Assembly (NCBI GenBank): GCA_016293535.1 | Contig: JAEDEB010000010.1 | Location: 1-48,100, forward strand | Length of the DNA stretch: 48,100 nt | Direction of reading: 5' to 3' | Origin: Bacteroidales bacterium | Lineage (GTDB): Bacteria > Bacteroidota > Bacteroidia > Bacteroidales > UBA932 | Shown here: in pieces, positions 26,006 to 34,590 of the stretch | Numbering within the stretch: position 1 is the stretch's first letter | How the letters are laid out: each line of letters opens with the position of its first letter | Notes under the pieces: model-generated | The model's input: the letters and a program-made list of their open reading frames with translations, nothing else | What the model was told of the DNA's origin: nothing | The model's database searches: none | Translations under genes and position numbers: made by a program

Positions 26006-28567
26006 ATGAAACCTACACTTGCTTTTCTGGTCGGTGCCGCGCTTCTTGCCGGTGCATGTGCGTCGGGGACCGATTTCTCTGCCGAGACTGCTCTGGATTA
26101 TTGTATTTCCCAGACAGAACGCTCCCTCGGACAGCTGGCGCCGTACGATTTCGAACAGTCTCCGCGCAACATAGCTCCAGGAGACAGCGTCTGGCATCAG
26201 CGTCCCGTGTCCCAGGAACTCTGGACTGAGGGTTTCTGGCCGGGAATACTATGGTATGCATACGAGTACTCCTCAGATGAAAGAATACTCGAGGCGGCCA
26301 AGGGCTATACCGAAGCCCTCGGTTTTCTCGGTTCCCTGCCGGCGTATGACCACGATCTCGGGTTCATAATCTTCTGCAGTTATGGCAATGCCTACCGTCT
26401 GACCGGGAACCCGCAGTACAGGCAGGTCATACTCGACACCGCCGAGCGTCTTGCAGAACTTTACAATCCTGCGGTAGGCACCATGCTGTCCTGGCCGCGT
26501 GAGGTCCCTACCTTCGGGGGACACAATACCATCATGGACAACATGATCAATCTGGAAACCCTTTTCTGGGCTGCGGAGAACGGGGGACGCCATGAATTGC
26601 GGGACATCGCGATATCACATGCGGACACTACGATGAAATATCATTTCCGCGAGGACGGAACTTCCTATCACGTGGCTGTTTACGATCCAGAAAGCGGCGA
26701 TTTTATCCGAGGGTGTACACATCAGGGTTATAGCGACGATTCGATGTGGGCGAGGGGACAGTCCTGGGCCATATACGGATATACTGTATGTTACAGGTAT
26801 ACCGGCGACAGGAAATATCTGGATTTTGCCTGCAAGGTCACGGATGCCTATCTGAAGGATCTTCCGGAGGATATGGTTCCATATTGGGATTTCGACGACC
26901 CGTCAATACCGGATGCGCCCCGTGACGCTTCTGCTGCGGCCGTGGTCGCTTCTGCGCTGTTGGAACTCTCACAGTATGTCGATGGGACGAAGGCGGGGGA
27001 GTACCGCGACAAGGCTGAACGCATGCTCCAGTCCCTGTACGATAATTACAGATCGGGAGAGCGGAATCCTTCCTTCCTGCTCCATTCGACCGGACACCAT
27101 CCTGCGGGAAGTGAGATAGACTACTCGATAATCTATGCGGACTATTACTTCATCGAGGCCCTTATGAGGCTGAGAAACCTGTCCGGGACCTCTTCGGAGC
27201 GGAACAGGCTTGTGGTTTATCCCGCACCCGAAGGCGTGGAAATGAAGGATGATTTCCGCGTCGAGGTACGTGTCCCAGGTGATGAGTGGCAGCAGGTCCC
27301 GACCTATATGGTCAAGGTGGACGAGGTTCGCGATACAAGACACTGTGTCGAGAAGGCTTCCCTTGGATATTTTGATTTCGAGGGGAAGGTTGAAGTCCGC
27401 GTGACTTCCCTGAAGGGCAAGGCGGACAGTGTCCGGGTGCGTCCGCTTTCCTATGGCATTGAAGCGGAACTGGACGGCAATACCCTGAGTTTCGATCTCG
27501 ACCGTCCACGCAATCTTTCCATAGAGGTCAACGGGGATATCTTCCACAATCTCCATCTCTTCGCCAATCCCATCGACAGGACCGTCAGCCCTGAGACCGT
27601 TTGCGGGGATGTGATCGAATTCGGCCCCGGTGTCCATACCATACCGGGCGATACCCTGCGTGTCAATTCCGGCCAGACTGTCCATATAGCGGGAGGTGCC
27701 GTTGTATTCGGGACAATCGCAGCCATCGATGTCGAGAATGTGAGGATTGTCGGTCGTGGCCGTGTCCATCCTGAAGGTCGTGGAGCCGGTGTGGTGATAA
27801 AGCGCTCCCGCAATGTCGAGGTCGAAGGCATCATTTCTACCCAGGTCCCTACCGGTGAATCCGACGGAGTAGTGATTCGCAACGTAAAGGTCATTTCCTC
27901 CTACGGATGGGGTGACGGACTGAATGTCTTTGCCAGTCGTAATGTTCTGATGGACGGCTGCTTCTGCCGCAATTCCGATGATTGCACCACCGTTTATGCC
28001 ACGCGTCTTGGACACAGGGGAGGCTCTTCCGACATCACGATGCAGAACTCCACCCTCTGGGCGGACGTCGCGCATCCCATCATGATAGGGCTGCACGGGG
28101 ACATTGACCGTAACGAAGTCATCGAAAACCTCGTCTACAGAAATATCGACATCCTTGACCATAAGGAGAAGCAGATTGATTATCAGGGATGTATGGCCAT
28201 CAACTGCGGCGACAACATACTCGTGCGCAATGTTCTGTTCGAGGACATCAGGGTCGAGGACTTCCGTCAGGGCCAGCTCTTCCATCTGAAGGTATGCTTC
28301 AATGACAAGTACTGCAGCGCGCCGGGCAGGGGCATAGACAATGTCACTTTCCGCAACGTAAGCTACAACGGCAGCAATGCCGAGCATTCCGTAATCTGCG
28401 GCTACTCTCCCGAAAGAAGGGTAAGCAATGTCCGTTTCGAGAACCTTCTCATCAACGGAGAGCAGATCTGGGACGAAATGCCCGGCAAGCCGAAGTGGTA
28501 CAAGACTGCCGACATGGCCCGAATCTTCGTGGGACCCAATGCCGACATTCCTGTATTTGTGCAATAA
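26006..28567 (+). CDS. Fusion of GH88 unsaturated uronyl hydrolase and GH28-like beta-helix
   Basis: 853 residues from ATG 26006, with lipoprotein signal LLAGAC (Cys20). Residues about 25-390 are a GH88 alpha/alpha barrel: Asp178 in NTIMDNMIN and Asp244/Asp245 in GYSDDSMWARGQSWAIYGY match the catalytic positions. GH88 hydrates the double bond of unsaturated uronic acid left by lyases, releasing it. Residues about 390-500 form a linking beta-sandwich (LFANP at its end), and about 500-853 a right-handed beta-helix like GH28 polygalacturonase relatives, with WGDGLN (Asp637) and NSDDC (Asp658, Asp659) at the expected active-site turns. A single chain could cut a uronan and clear its unsaturated end. 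Last gene of the PUL, followed by a hairpin terminator. Confidence 0.88.
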   Translation: MKPTLAFLVGAALLAGACASGTDFSAETALDYCISQTERSLGQLAPYDFEQSPRNIAPGDSVWHQRPVSQELWTEGFWPGILWYAYEYSSDERILEAAKGYTEALGFLGSLPAYDHDLGFIIFCSYGNAYRLTGNPQYRQVILDTAERLAELYNPAVGTMLSWPREVPTFGGHNTIMDNMINLETLFWAAENGGRHELRDIAISHADTTMKYHFREDGTSYHVAVYDPESGDFIRGCTHQGYSDDSMWARGQSWAIYGYTVCYRYTGDRKYLDFACKVTDAYLKDLPEDMVPYWDFDDPSIPDAPRDASAAAVVASALLELSQYVDGTKAGEYRDKAERMLQSLYDNYRSGERNPSFLLHSTGHHPAGSEIDYSIIYADYYFIEALMRLRNLSGTSSERNRLVVYPAPEGVEMKDDFRVEVRVPGDEWQQVPTYMVKVDEVRDTRHCVEKASLGYFDFEGKVEVRVTSLKGKADSVRVRPLSYGIEAELDGNTLSFDLDRPRNLSIEVNGDIFHNLHLFANPIDRTVSPETVCGDVIEFGPGVHTIPGDTLRVNSGQTVHIAGGAVVFGTIAAIDVENVRIVGRGRVHPEGRGAGVVIKRSRNVEVEGIISTQVPTGESDGVVIRNVKVISSYGWGDGLNVFASRNVLMDGCFCRNSDDCTTVYATRLGHRGGSSDITMQNSTLWADVAHPIMIGLHGDIDRNEVIENLVYRNIDILDHKEKQIDYQGCMAINCGDNILVRNVLFEDIRVEDFRQGQLFHLKVCFNDKYCSAPGRGIDNVTFRNVSYNGSNAEHSVICGYSPERRVSNVRFENLLINGEQIWDEMPGKPKWYKTADMARIFVGPNADIPVFVQ

Positions 28568-28633
28568 ACTCTACCCTCGGAAATCTTATCCATATCTGAA
28601 GCAGGTTATTTTCTAAACCAATGATGAAATAAG

Positions 28634-28669
28634 AAGGGTGGCCTTCGGCTTGCGCCGGGCCACCCTTTT
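28634..28669. terminator. Bidirectional intrinsic terminator
   Basis: A 10-base perfect stem (AAGGGTGGCC at 28634-28643 with GGCCACCCTT at 28658-28667) encloses a 14-base loop that can itself form a 4-base stem. T-runs flank both sides, TTTT on the plus strand and a T-rich run on the minus strand. It separates the convergent PUL end and the oxidoreductase gene and can serve both. Confidence 0.85.
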
Positions 28670-28690
28670 GGGAAAGTCTGTATCGTCTGA

Positions 28691-31600
28691 CTATTTGGCG
28701 AGTCTCTTGTAGGTCTCGAGGCGTATCTTGGCGAATTCCTCTGTCTTCTGGAGAAGTTCGTCTGCCTTGTCAGGGAACATCTTGTAGAGGGATGCGAAGC
28801 GGACTTCACCCTTGAGGAAGTCCTGGAACTTGCTCCAGTCAGGCTCCTTGCTGTCGAGCGAGAATGGATTGACTCCGGTACCCTCGAGCTCAGGATTGAA
28901 TCTGTAGAGATGCCAGTATCCGCATTCTACCGCAAGTTTCTCCTCCTTCTGGCTCAGACCCATGCCGGCCTTGAGACCGTGGTTGATACAAGGGGCGTAT
29001 GCGATGATGAGGGAAGGACCGTTGTATGCCTCTGCTTCGCGGAGAGCCTTGATCAGCTGTGCCGGGTTCGCGCCCATTGCAACCTGTGCCACATATACGT
29101 ATCCATAGCTCATGGCCATCATTCCGAGGTCTTTCTTGCGTACCTTCTTTCCTGAAGCCGCGAACTTGGCTATGGCACCTGCAGGGGTGGACTTGGATGA
29201 CTGCCCTCCGGTGTTGGAGTAAACCTCGGTGTCGAGAACAAGGATGTTTACATTTTCGCCGGATGCGAGTACATGGTCGAGTCCGCCGTATCCGATGTCG
29301 TAGCTTGCTCCGTCGCCGCCGATTATCCACTGGCTGCGTGCCGGGATGAAGTGCCTGTACTCGAGGAGAGCCTTGCAGGTGTCGCAGCCGCAAGCCTCCA
29401 TCATAGGAACGAGTTCGTCAGCAACCTCGCGTGTCACTGCCGCGTCCTCCCTGTTCTCAAGCCACTTGGTAAAGAGAGCCTTCATCTCGCTGGAGCAGCA
29501 GCTGCAGCTCAGACCTTCTTCCATATACTTGGCAACTGTGGCGCGTGCCCTGTCGGAACCGAGCTTCATTCCGAGACCGAACTCGCAGAAGTCCTCGAAG
29601 AGAGAGTTTGCCCATGCAGGACCGTGACCCTGTGCATTGGTGCAATATGGAGAAGCCGGGAAGGATGCTCCGTAGATTGATGAACATCCGGTGGCGTTCG
29701 CAATCATCATGTGGTCACCGAAGAGCTGGGTGATGGCCTTTACGTAAGGGGTCTCGCCGCAGCCGGCACAAGCGCCGCTGAACTCGAACAGAGGCTGTGC
29801 GAACTGGCTGTTCTTGACATTTGCCTTCTTGTCACCGACTTCCTTGTATCCTACCTTTGAGTTGAGGTAGTTGAAGTTGGCCTGCTCGGCAATCTGGGAG
29901 TCGTATGAAACCATCTTGAGAGCCTTGTCCTTGGCGAGGCAGACATCCACGCAGTTGCCGCAACCGGTACAGTCAGCCGGGGATATCTGAATGGTGAACT
30001 GGTATTCCTTGAGAACGGCCTTGCCCTGCTGACGCTTGATTGATTCAGGCGCTGCAGCTGACTCTTCAGCAGTCATAAGGAATGGACGGATTGCAGCGTG
30101 AGGGCAGGCGTATGCGCAGGTGTTGCACTGTATACACTTCTCGGCATCCCACTCAGGAACCTTCACTGCCACGCCTCGCTTCTCATATGCGGCTGTGCCT
30201 GCAGGGATTGTTCCGTCTTCCATACCTACGAATGCGCTTACAGGGAGCTTGTCGCCCTGCTGTGCGTTTACATAGTCGGCGATGTTCTTTACGAATGCCG
30301 GTGCCATGCGCTCGCGGTCAGGTATCTCGAATTTGGCGCTGATTTCCTTCCACTCTGCAGGGATTTCCACCTTGACGTACTCGCCACCGCGATCAACGGC
30401 TGCGTAGTTCATGTTCACGATGTTCTCACCCTTCTTGCCGTAGCTCTTGAGTATGGCCTTCTTCATATATCCCACGGCCTCGTCGTAAGGGATGATGCCG
30501 GTAATCTTGAAGAAAGCGGACTGGAGTATGGTGTTGGTGCGTCCGCCGAGACCTATCTCAGCGGCAATCTTCGTTGCGTTGATGATGTAGAGGCTGATAT
30601 TCTTCTTTGCGATTACCGCCTTGCAGTGGTCAGGAATCCTCTTGAGTGTCTCTTCCTCATTCCAGAGACTGTTGAGGAGAAGGGTGCCGTTCTCCTTGAT
30701 GCCTTCGAGCACGTTGTACTTGCTCAGGTATGAAGGAACGTGGCAGGCAACGAAGTCAGGGGTTCCCACGAGATATGGAGCCTTGATAGGAAGGTCGCCG
30801 AAGCGCAGGTGGGAGCAGGTATATCCTCCGGACTTCTTGGAGTCGTAGTCGAAGTAGCCCTGTGCGTACTTTGGAGTATGGTCACCGATAATCTTGATGG
30901 TGTTCTTGTTCGCTCCGACCGTACCGTCAGAACCCAGGCCGTAGAAGCGGCACTCGGTAGTGCCAGGCTTGACTATGGATATTTCCTCCTTGACAGGAAG
31001 GGACTTGAAGGTCACGTCGTCCACGATGCCGATGGTGAAGTCTTCCTTAGGCTCGGCTGCAGCGAGATTGTCGTAAACGGCGACAATCTGTGCAGGGGTG
31101 GTGTCCTTCGAAGACAGACCGTAGCGTCCGCCTATGATCTTCGGTGCGCCTTCCACGCCCTGATAGCTTGCCTTGATGTCGATGAAAAGAGGCTCTCCGA
31201 CGCTTCCCGGCTCCTTGGTGCGGTCAAGAACTGCAATCCTCTTCACACTTGCAGGCATGGCTTTGTGGAAATATTTTGCGGAGAAAGGCCTGTAGAGACG
31301 AACGATGACAACTCCGACCTTGCGACCCTGGGCAGCCAGGTAGTCGATGGTCTCCTTGATGGTTTCGGTAACGGAGCCCATAGCGATGATAACATCCTCG
31401 GCCTCTGGATCGCCGTAGTAGTCGAACGGACGGTAGCTGCGGCCGCTGAGCTCGCTGATTTCGCCCATATAGCGGGCAACGATGTCAGGTACGGCCTCGT
31501 AGAAAGGATTGGCAACCTCGCGTGCCTGGAAATAGACGTCACCGTTCTGTGCAGTGCCCCTGGTTACAGGCGCATCCGGATTGAGGGCCCTGTTGCGGAA

Positions 31601-32212
31601 TGAGGCGAGAGCCTTCTCGCTGATCATAGCCTTGAGGGCAGCCTCGTCGAGGAGTTCGATTTTCTGTATCTCGTGTGAGGTGCGGAATCCGTCGAAGAAA
31701 TGAAGGAAAGGAACGCTTGCCTTGATGGCTGCGAGATGTGCAACTGCTGCGAGGTCCTCAGCTTCCTGAACCGATGCTGACGCAAGCATTGCAAAGCCTG
31801 TCTGACGGCAGGCCATCACGTCCTGATGGTCTCCGAAGATCGAGAGCGCCTCCGTGGCGAGGGCGCGTGCCGATACATGGAATACCGTAGGAAGAAGCTC
31901 TCCCGCGATCTTGTACATATTCGGAATCATGAGGAGGAGACCCTGGGAGGCTGTGAAAGTGGTAGTGAGCGCGCCGGCCTGGAGTGAACCGTGCACTGCA
32001 CCGGCCGCTCCGCCTTCGCTCTGCATCTCAGTGACCTTCACGACCTCTCCGAAGAGGTTTTTCTTTCCCTGTGCCGCCCACTCGTCGACATACTCTGCCA
32101 TCGTCGAGGAAGGGGTGATAGGGTAGATTGCGGCATGCTCACTGAACAGGTATGCCACGTGAGCCGCAGCGTAGTTTCCATCACAGGTGATGAATTTTTT
32201 CTCGTTTGCCAT
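28691..32212 (-). CDS. nifJ: Pyruvate:ferredoxin (flavodoxin) oxidoreductase, single chain
   Basis: 1173 residues, the usual length for the homodimeric enzyme. It oxidises pyruvate to acetyl-CoA and CO2, reducing ferredoxin, in the cytoplasm of anaerobes. Seen in order: the N-terminal pyruvate-binding domain (AIYPITPSSTMAEYVDEW), the transketolase-like middle domains, two 4Fe-4S motifs (CIQCNTCAYACPHA and CTGCGNCVDVC), the Cys ligands of the proximal cluster (GACAGCGETPYVK), and the thiamine-diphosphate site (GDGASYDIGYGG and LDTEVYSNTGGQ). It stands alone between divergent and convergent neighbours and appears to have its own promoter. Confidence 0.97.
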   Translation of the reverse strand: MANEKKFITCDGNYAAAHVAYLFSEHAAIYPITPSSTMAEYVDEWAAQGKKNLFGEVVKVTEMQSEGGAAGAVHGSLQAGALTTTFTASQGLLLMIPNMYKIAGELLPTVFHVSARALATEALSIFGDHQDVMACRQTGFAMLASASVQEAEDLAAVAHLAAIKASVPFLHFFDGFRTSHEIQKIELLDEAALKAMISEKALASFRNRALNPDAPVTRGTAQNGDVYFQAREVANPFYEAVPDIVARYMGEISELSGRSYRPFDYYGDPEAEDVIIAMGSVTETIKETIDYLAAQGRKVGVVIVRLYRPFSAKYFHKAMPASVKRIAVLDRTKEPGSVGEPLFIDIKASYQGVEGAPKIIGGRYGLSSKDTTPAQIVAVYDNLAAAEPKEDFTIGIVDDVTFKSLPVKEEISIVKPGTTECRFYGLGSDGTVGANKNTIKIIGDHTPKYAQGYFDYDSKKSGGYTCSHLRFGDLPIKAPYLVGTPDFVACHVPSYLSKYNVLEGIKENGTLLLNSLWNEEETLKRIPDHCKAVIAKKNISLYIINATKIAAEIGLGGRTNTILQSAFFKITGIIPYDEAVGYMKKAILKSYGKKGENIVNMNYAAVDRGGEYVKVEIPAEWKEISAKFEIPDRERMAPAFVKNIADYVNAQQGDKLPVSAFVGMEDGTIPAGTAAYEKRGVAVKVPEWDAEKCIQCNTCAYACPHAAIRPFLMTAEESAAAPESIKRQQGKAVLKEYQFTIQISPADCTGCGNCVDVCLAKDKALKMVSYDSQIAEQANFNYLNSKVGYKEVGDKKANVKNSQFAQPLFEFSGACAGCGETPYVKAITQLFGDHMMIANATGCSSIYGASFPASPYCTNAQGHGPAWANSLFEDFCEFGLGMKLGSDRARATVAKYMEEGLSCSCCSSEMKALFTKWLENREDAAVTREVADELVPMMEACGCDTCKALLEYRHFIPARSQWIIGGDGASYDIGYGGLDHVLASGENVNILVLDTEVYSNTGGQSSKSTPAGAIAKFAASGKKVRKKDLGMMAMSYGYVYVAQVAMGANPAQLIKALREAEAYNGPSLIIAYAPCINHGLKAGMGLSQKEEKLAVECGYWHLYRFNPELEGTGVNPFSLDSKEPDWSKFQDFLKGEVRFASLYKMFPDKADELLQKTEEFAKIRLETYKRLAK

Positions 32213-32320
32213 AGATGATAGTGATTGTTTATTTATTGTAGTTTTCGTTCATGTTTCTCTTTTCCGTGCCAGCTTCAGTCATTTTCCGTGAACGGTAACG
32301 GCAAGCTTTCACACGGCGTG

Positions 32321-32352
32321 CAAATTTAATCAAAAATCCGCATTCTGATAAA
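32321..32352 (-). promoter_or_regulatory. Probable promoter of the oxidoreductase gene
   Basis: On the minus strand a TAAATTTG (32321-32328) fits the Bacteroides -7 consensus, with TTTA (32349-32352) 20 bases upstream as a near match to the -33 TTTG. This gives a leader of about 100 bases. The 236-base gap holds this and the fabD promoter and nothing else I can see. Confidence 0.5.
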
Positions 32353-32373
32353 CTAATTCGGCAAAAATGAAAA

Positions 32374-32406
32374 CTTGTCGATTATCCGGAAACATTCCTA
32401 TCTTTG
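32374..32406 (+). promoter_or_regulatory. Probable promoter of fabD
   Basis: TATCTTTG (32399-32406) matches the -7 consensus TAnnTTTG, and CTTG (32374-32377) lies 21 bases upstream as a near -33 element. Transcription would begin about 35 bases before the ATG. Confidence 0.55.
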
Positions 32407-32448
32407 CGCTCCGGCAAGTTGACACGAAAACCACGATAAGGATTCAAG

Positions 32449-33348
32449 ATGAAGGCATATATATTCCCGGGGCAGGGTGCCCAGTATCCCGGTATGGGAA
32501 AGGAACTTTGCGAAAGATCATCCAGGGCCCGCGAACTCTTTGAAAAGGCAGATGAGATACTGGGCTTTGGGCTCAGCGGCATAATGTTCGAGGGCAGCAG
32601 CGACGATCTGCTTGCCACGCGGGTGACACAGCCGGCTGTGTTTCTCAATTCCTATGCGGAATTTGTCTGCGGCGGCATGGACTCGCCTGATATGGTTGCC
32701 GGTCATTCGCTCGGAGAGTTTACCGCCCTCGCGGCTGCCGGCTCTCTGAATTTCGAAGATGCGCTGAGGCTTGTCAGCATAAGGGCTAATGCGATGCAGA
32801 ATTGCTGTGAACAGTCTCCGGGAGGAATGGCAGCGATAATAGGCGCGGACTTCGCCCTGATCGAGGCCATATGCTTGGAAATCAGCGCGGAAGCGGGCCT
32901 GGGCATAGTGCTTCCCGCCAACTGCAATTCTTCTGTCCAGACAGCGATATCGGGGACCCGCGAGGCCGTATCCCTCGCGTGCGAAAGACTGAAGGCCGCG
33001 GGTGCCAGGCGTGCGGTACCCCTTGCGGTAGGTGGCGCATTCCATTCTCCGCTTATGATGCCTGCAAGGGAAGAGCTGGACAGGGCCATTTCCTCAGTCA
33101 CTTTCAAAGAGCCTCTCTGTCCTGTTTACCAAAACTTTACCGGAGAGCCATCCACCGATCCCGGGGTCATAAAGGCGCGCCTGCTTGACCAGTTGACCGG
33201 TGCGGTGCGTTGGACGGACTGTGTGATGAACATGCGAAGGGACGGTGCGGATACTTTCGTCGAGTTCGGTGCCTCAACCCTGATAGGGCTTATACGAAAG
33301 ACCCTCCCGTCCCTTGACGGCGTCAATCTGGTCTCCACCCTTGACTGA
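32449..33348 (+). CDS. fabD: Malonyl-CoA:acyl-carrier-protein transacylase
   Basis: 299 residues, normal for FabD. It transfers malonyl from CoA to acyl carrier protein to start fatty-acid elongation, in the cytoplasm. The N-terminal IFPGQGAQYPGMG, the nucleophile Ser87 in GHSLGEF, the oxyanion/binding residues around QPAV, and His199 in AFHSPLM are all visible. Unlike in many bacteria, no other fatty-acid synthesis genes are adjacent; it appears to be transcribed alone from its own promoter. Confidence 0.95.
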   Translation: MKAYIFPGQGAQYPGMGKELCERSSRARELFEKADEILGFGLSGIMFEGSSDDLLATRVTQPAVFLNSYAEFVCGGMDSPDMVAGHSLGEFTALAAAGSLNFEDALRLVSIRANAMQNCCEQSPGGMAAIIGADFALIEAICLEISAEAGLGIVLPANCNSSVQTAISGTREAVSLACERLKAAGARRAVPLAVGGAFHSPLMMPAREELDRAISSVTFKEPLCPVYQNFTGEPSTDPGVIKARLLDQLTGAVRWTDCVMNMRRDGADTFVEFGASTLIGLIRKTLPSLDGVNLVSTLD

Positions 33349-33391
33349 GCGGGATCGACGTTTCGGAGCCGTTGCTGAAGTCCAATCTTCA

Positions 33392-33437
33392 GAAAGCTAT
33401 TCGAGGACGTTCCGGAAAGCTATTCGAGTACGTTCCA
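33392..33437. repeat. 23-bp tandem duplication over the 3' end of the lipoprotein gene
   Basis: Two adjacent 23-base copies (33392-33414 and 33415-33437) differ at two positions. The second copy contains the last codons and stop of the minus-strand gene at 33420; the first repeats them just after the stop, including a second TAG in the matching place. A small 6-base hairpin (33375-33392) lies next to it. Confidence 0.85.
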
Positions 33438-34589
33438 GACTATATGGTCGCCCGTTCTTGCAACGGCATCATCTCCCAGGACGGCCCCGTCCTTGAACAG
33501 GTCGAGTTCGAGTTCGACTGTTGCAGGGTCTTCAAGCGCCTCCCGTACCTTCTCGGTGATGTCGGCCTTCCTGTACCAGTAGTAACGCTCGGCATAGTCT
33601 TCTTTCCAGGCCTCCACGGCTCCGAACAGGTAAACCTCTATCTTCCCGTAATCGGTTATCCCGGGAGTCTGGACATAAATCCAGTAAGGACAATCCTCCC
33701 TGCCGTTCTCGAAATACTGATAGTCCCTGAAGACTTCGGAGTATCCGTCAAAAGCCTTGTCGTTGAGAAGGTCGTAGTTTCCCGCAAGTCCTGTGACATA
33801 AATGCCGCTGTAGGAGAGGTAACTGTCCTTCATACCTTGTTTGTTCAGCGAAATGTCGGTATTGAAGTCAATCGCAATCCACAACGGAGCAAATTCCTTC
33901 ATCTCCACTTCGGTCTCGAAGATTTCATGCTCCTGCTTTCCAGGTGTCACCGCCACGTTCTTCCTGACTCCGTAGTATACTCCGCCTTCAATGATGCCCT
34001 GATTGATGCGGGCGAAAGGGAGTTCGTTTGCGACCGGCACCACAGGCTTTGCGGCAGTGCTCATCTCGGCAATTTCATCTTCCTTGATATCTCCTCCCCC
34101 GAGAGGGACCTCGTAGAGCAATTCATCCTTCTCCAATTCGTATATCGTAGGAATCGAGTGAGCCATATCGCTGGTATCCAGGTACATGTCCAGATCCTCG
34201 GGATTTATGTTTATGGTGAATATGTCATAGTTTCCGGCGAAATGACTGTGCCTGTAAAAGCGTGAAGGGAACAGGGTGCTGTTGAACCTGTCTGCATCGA
34301 TCGTTCCCTCCTCGGGCGCGAGTATGAGGGTGTCCAGATGATAGTCCCTTCCCACAGGCATCACGTGGGTGCTCAGAACATCCGTAAATGCGATTTCGAC
34401 TATGTTGTTGTCAGTACTCTTGACACCTGTTGCAACTCTCTCCCAGTTGTAGTTTATCAGAAGATCGCGACCAATTATTGACGACTTGTCGGAAAACTCG
34501 CCGATAAGCTTGTGGTTGCAGGATGCGAGAAAGCAGAGCGCAGCCAGACCTGCAACGGTATATGATATTCTTGTCATATTCGGTTTCAT
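33420..34589 (-). CDS. Cell-surface lipoprotein, fimbrial-anchor-like (DUF5119-like, uncertain)
   Basis: 389 residues with a lipoprotein signal ending FLASC (Cys24 from the first Met; a second Met at residue 5 is also possible). The region after the lipobox (LLINYNWERVATGV, then a stretch ending around GNYDIFTININPEDLDMYL) resembles the start of DUF5119/FimB-Mfa2-like minor fimbrial lipoproteins, but I hold this loosely. The gene is one base downstream of the OmpA-DUF3575 gene, a family also common in minor-fimbria loci, so the two are co-transcribed and probably act together at the outer membrane. No fimbrillin structural gene lies next to them. Confidence 0.6.
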   Translation of the reverse strand: MKPNMTRISYTVAGLAALCFLASCNHKLIGEFSDKSSIIGRDLLINYNWERVATGVKSTDNNIVEIAFTDVLSTHVMPVGRDYHLDTLILAPEEGTIDADRFNSTLFPSRFYRHSHFAGNYDIFTININPEDLDMYLDTSDMAHSIPTIYELEKDELLYEVPLGGGDIKEDEIAEMSTAAKPVVPVANELPFARINQGIIEGGVYYGVRKNVAVTPGKQEHEIFETEVEMKEFAPLWIAIDFNTDISLNKQGMKDSYLSYSGIYVTGLAGNYDLLNDKAFDGYSEVFRDYQYFENGREDCPYWIYVQTPGITDYGKIEVYLFGAVEAWKEDYAERYYWYRKADITEKVREALEDPATVELELDLFKDGAVLGDDAVARTGDHIVWNVLE

Positions 34590-34590
34590 G

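Noticed and set aside
33375..33392. Six-base hairpin between fabD and the lipoprotein as terminator
   Set aside because: No T-run on either strand; may be chance.
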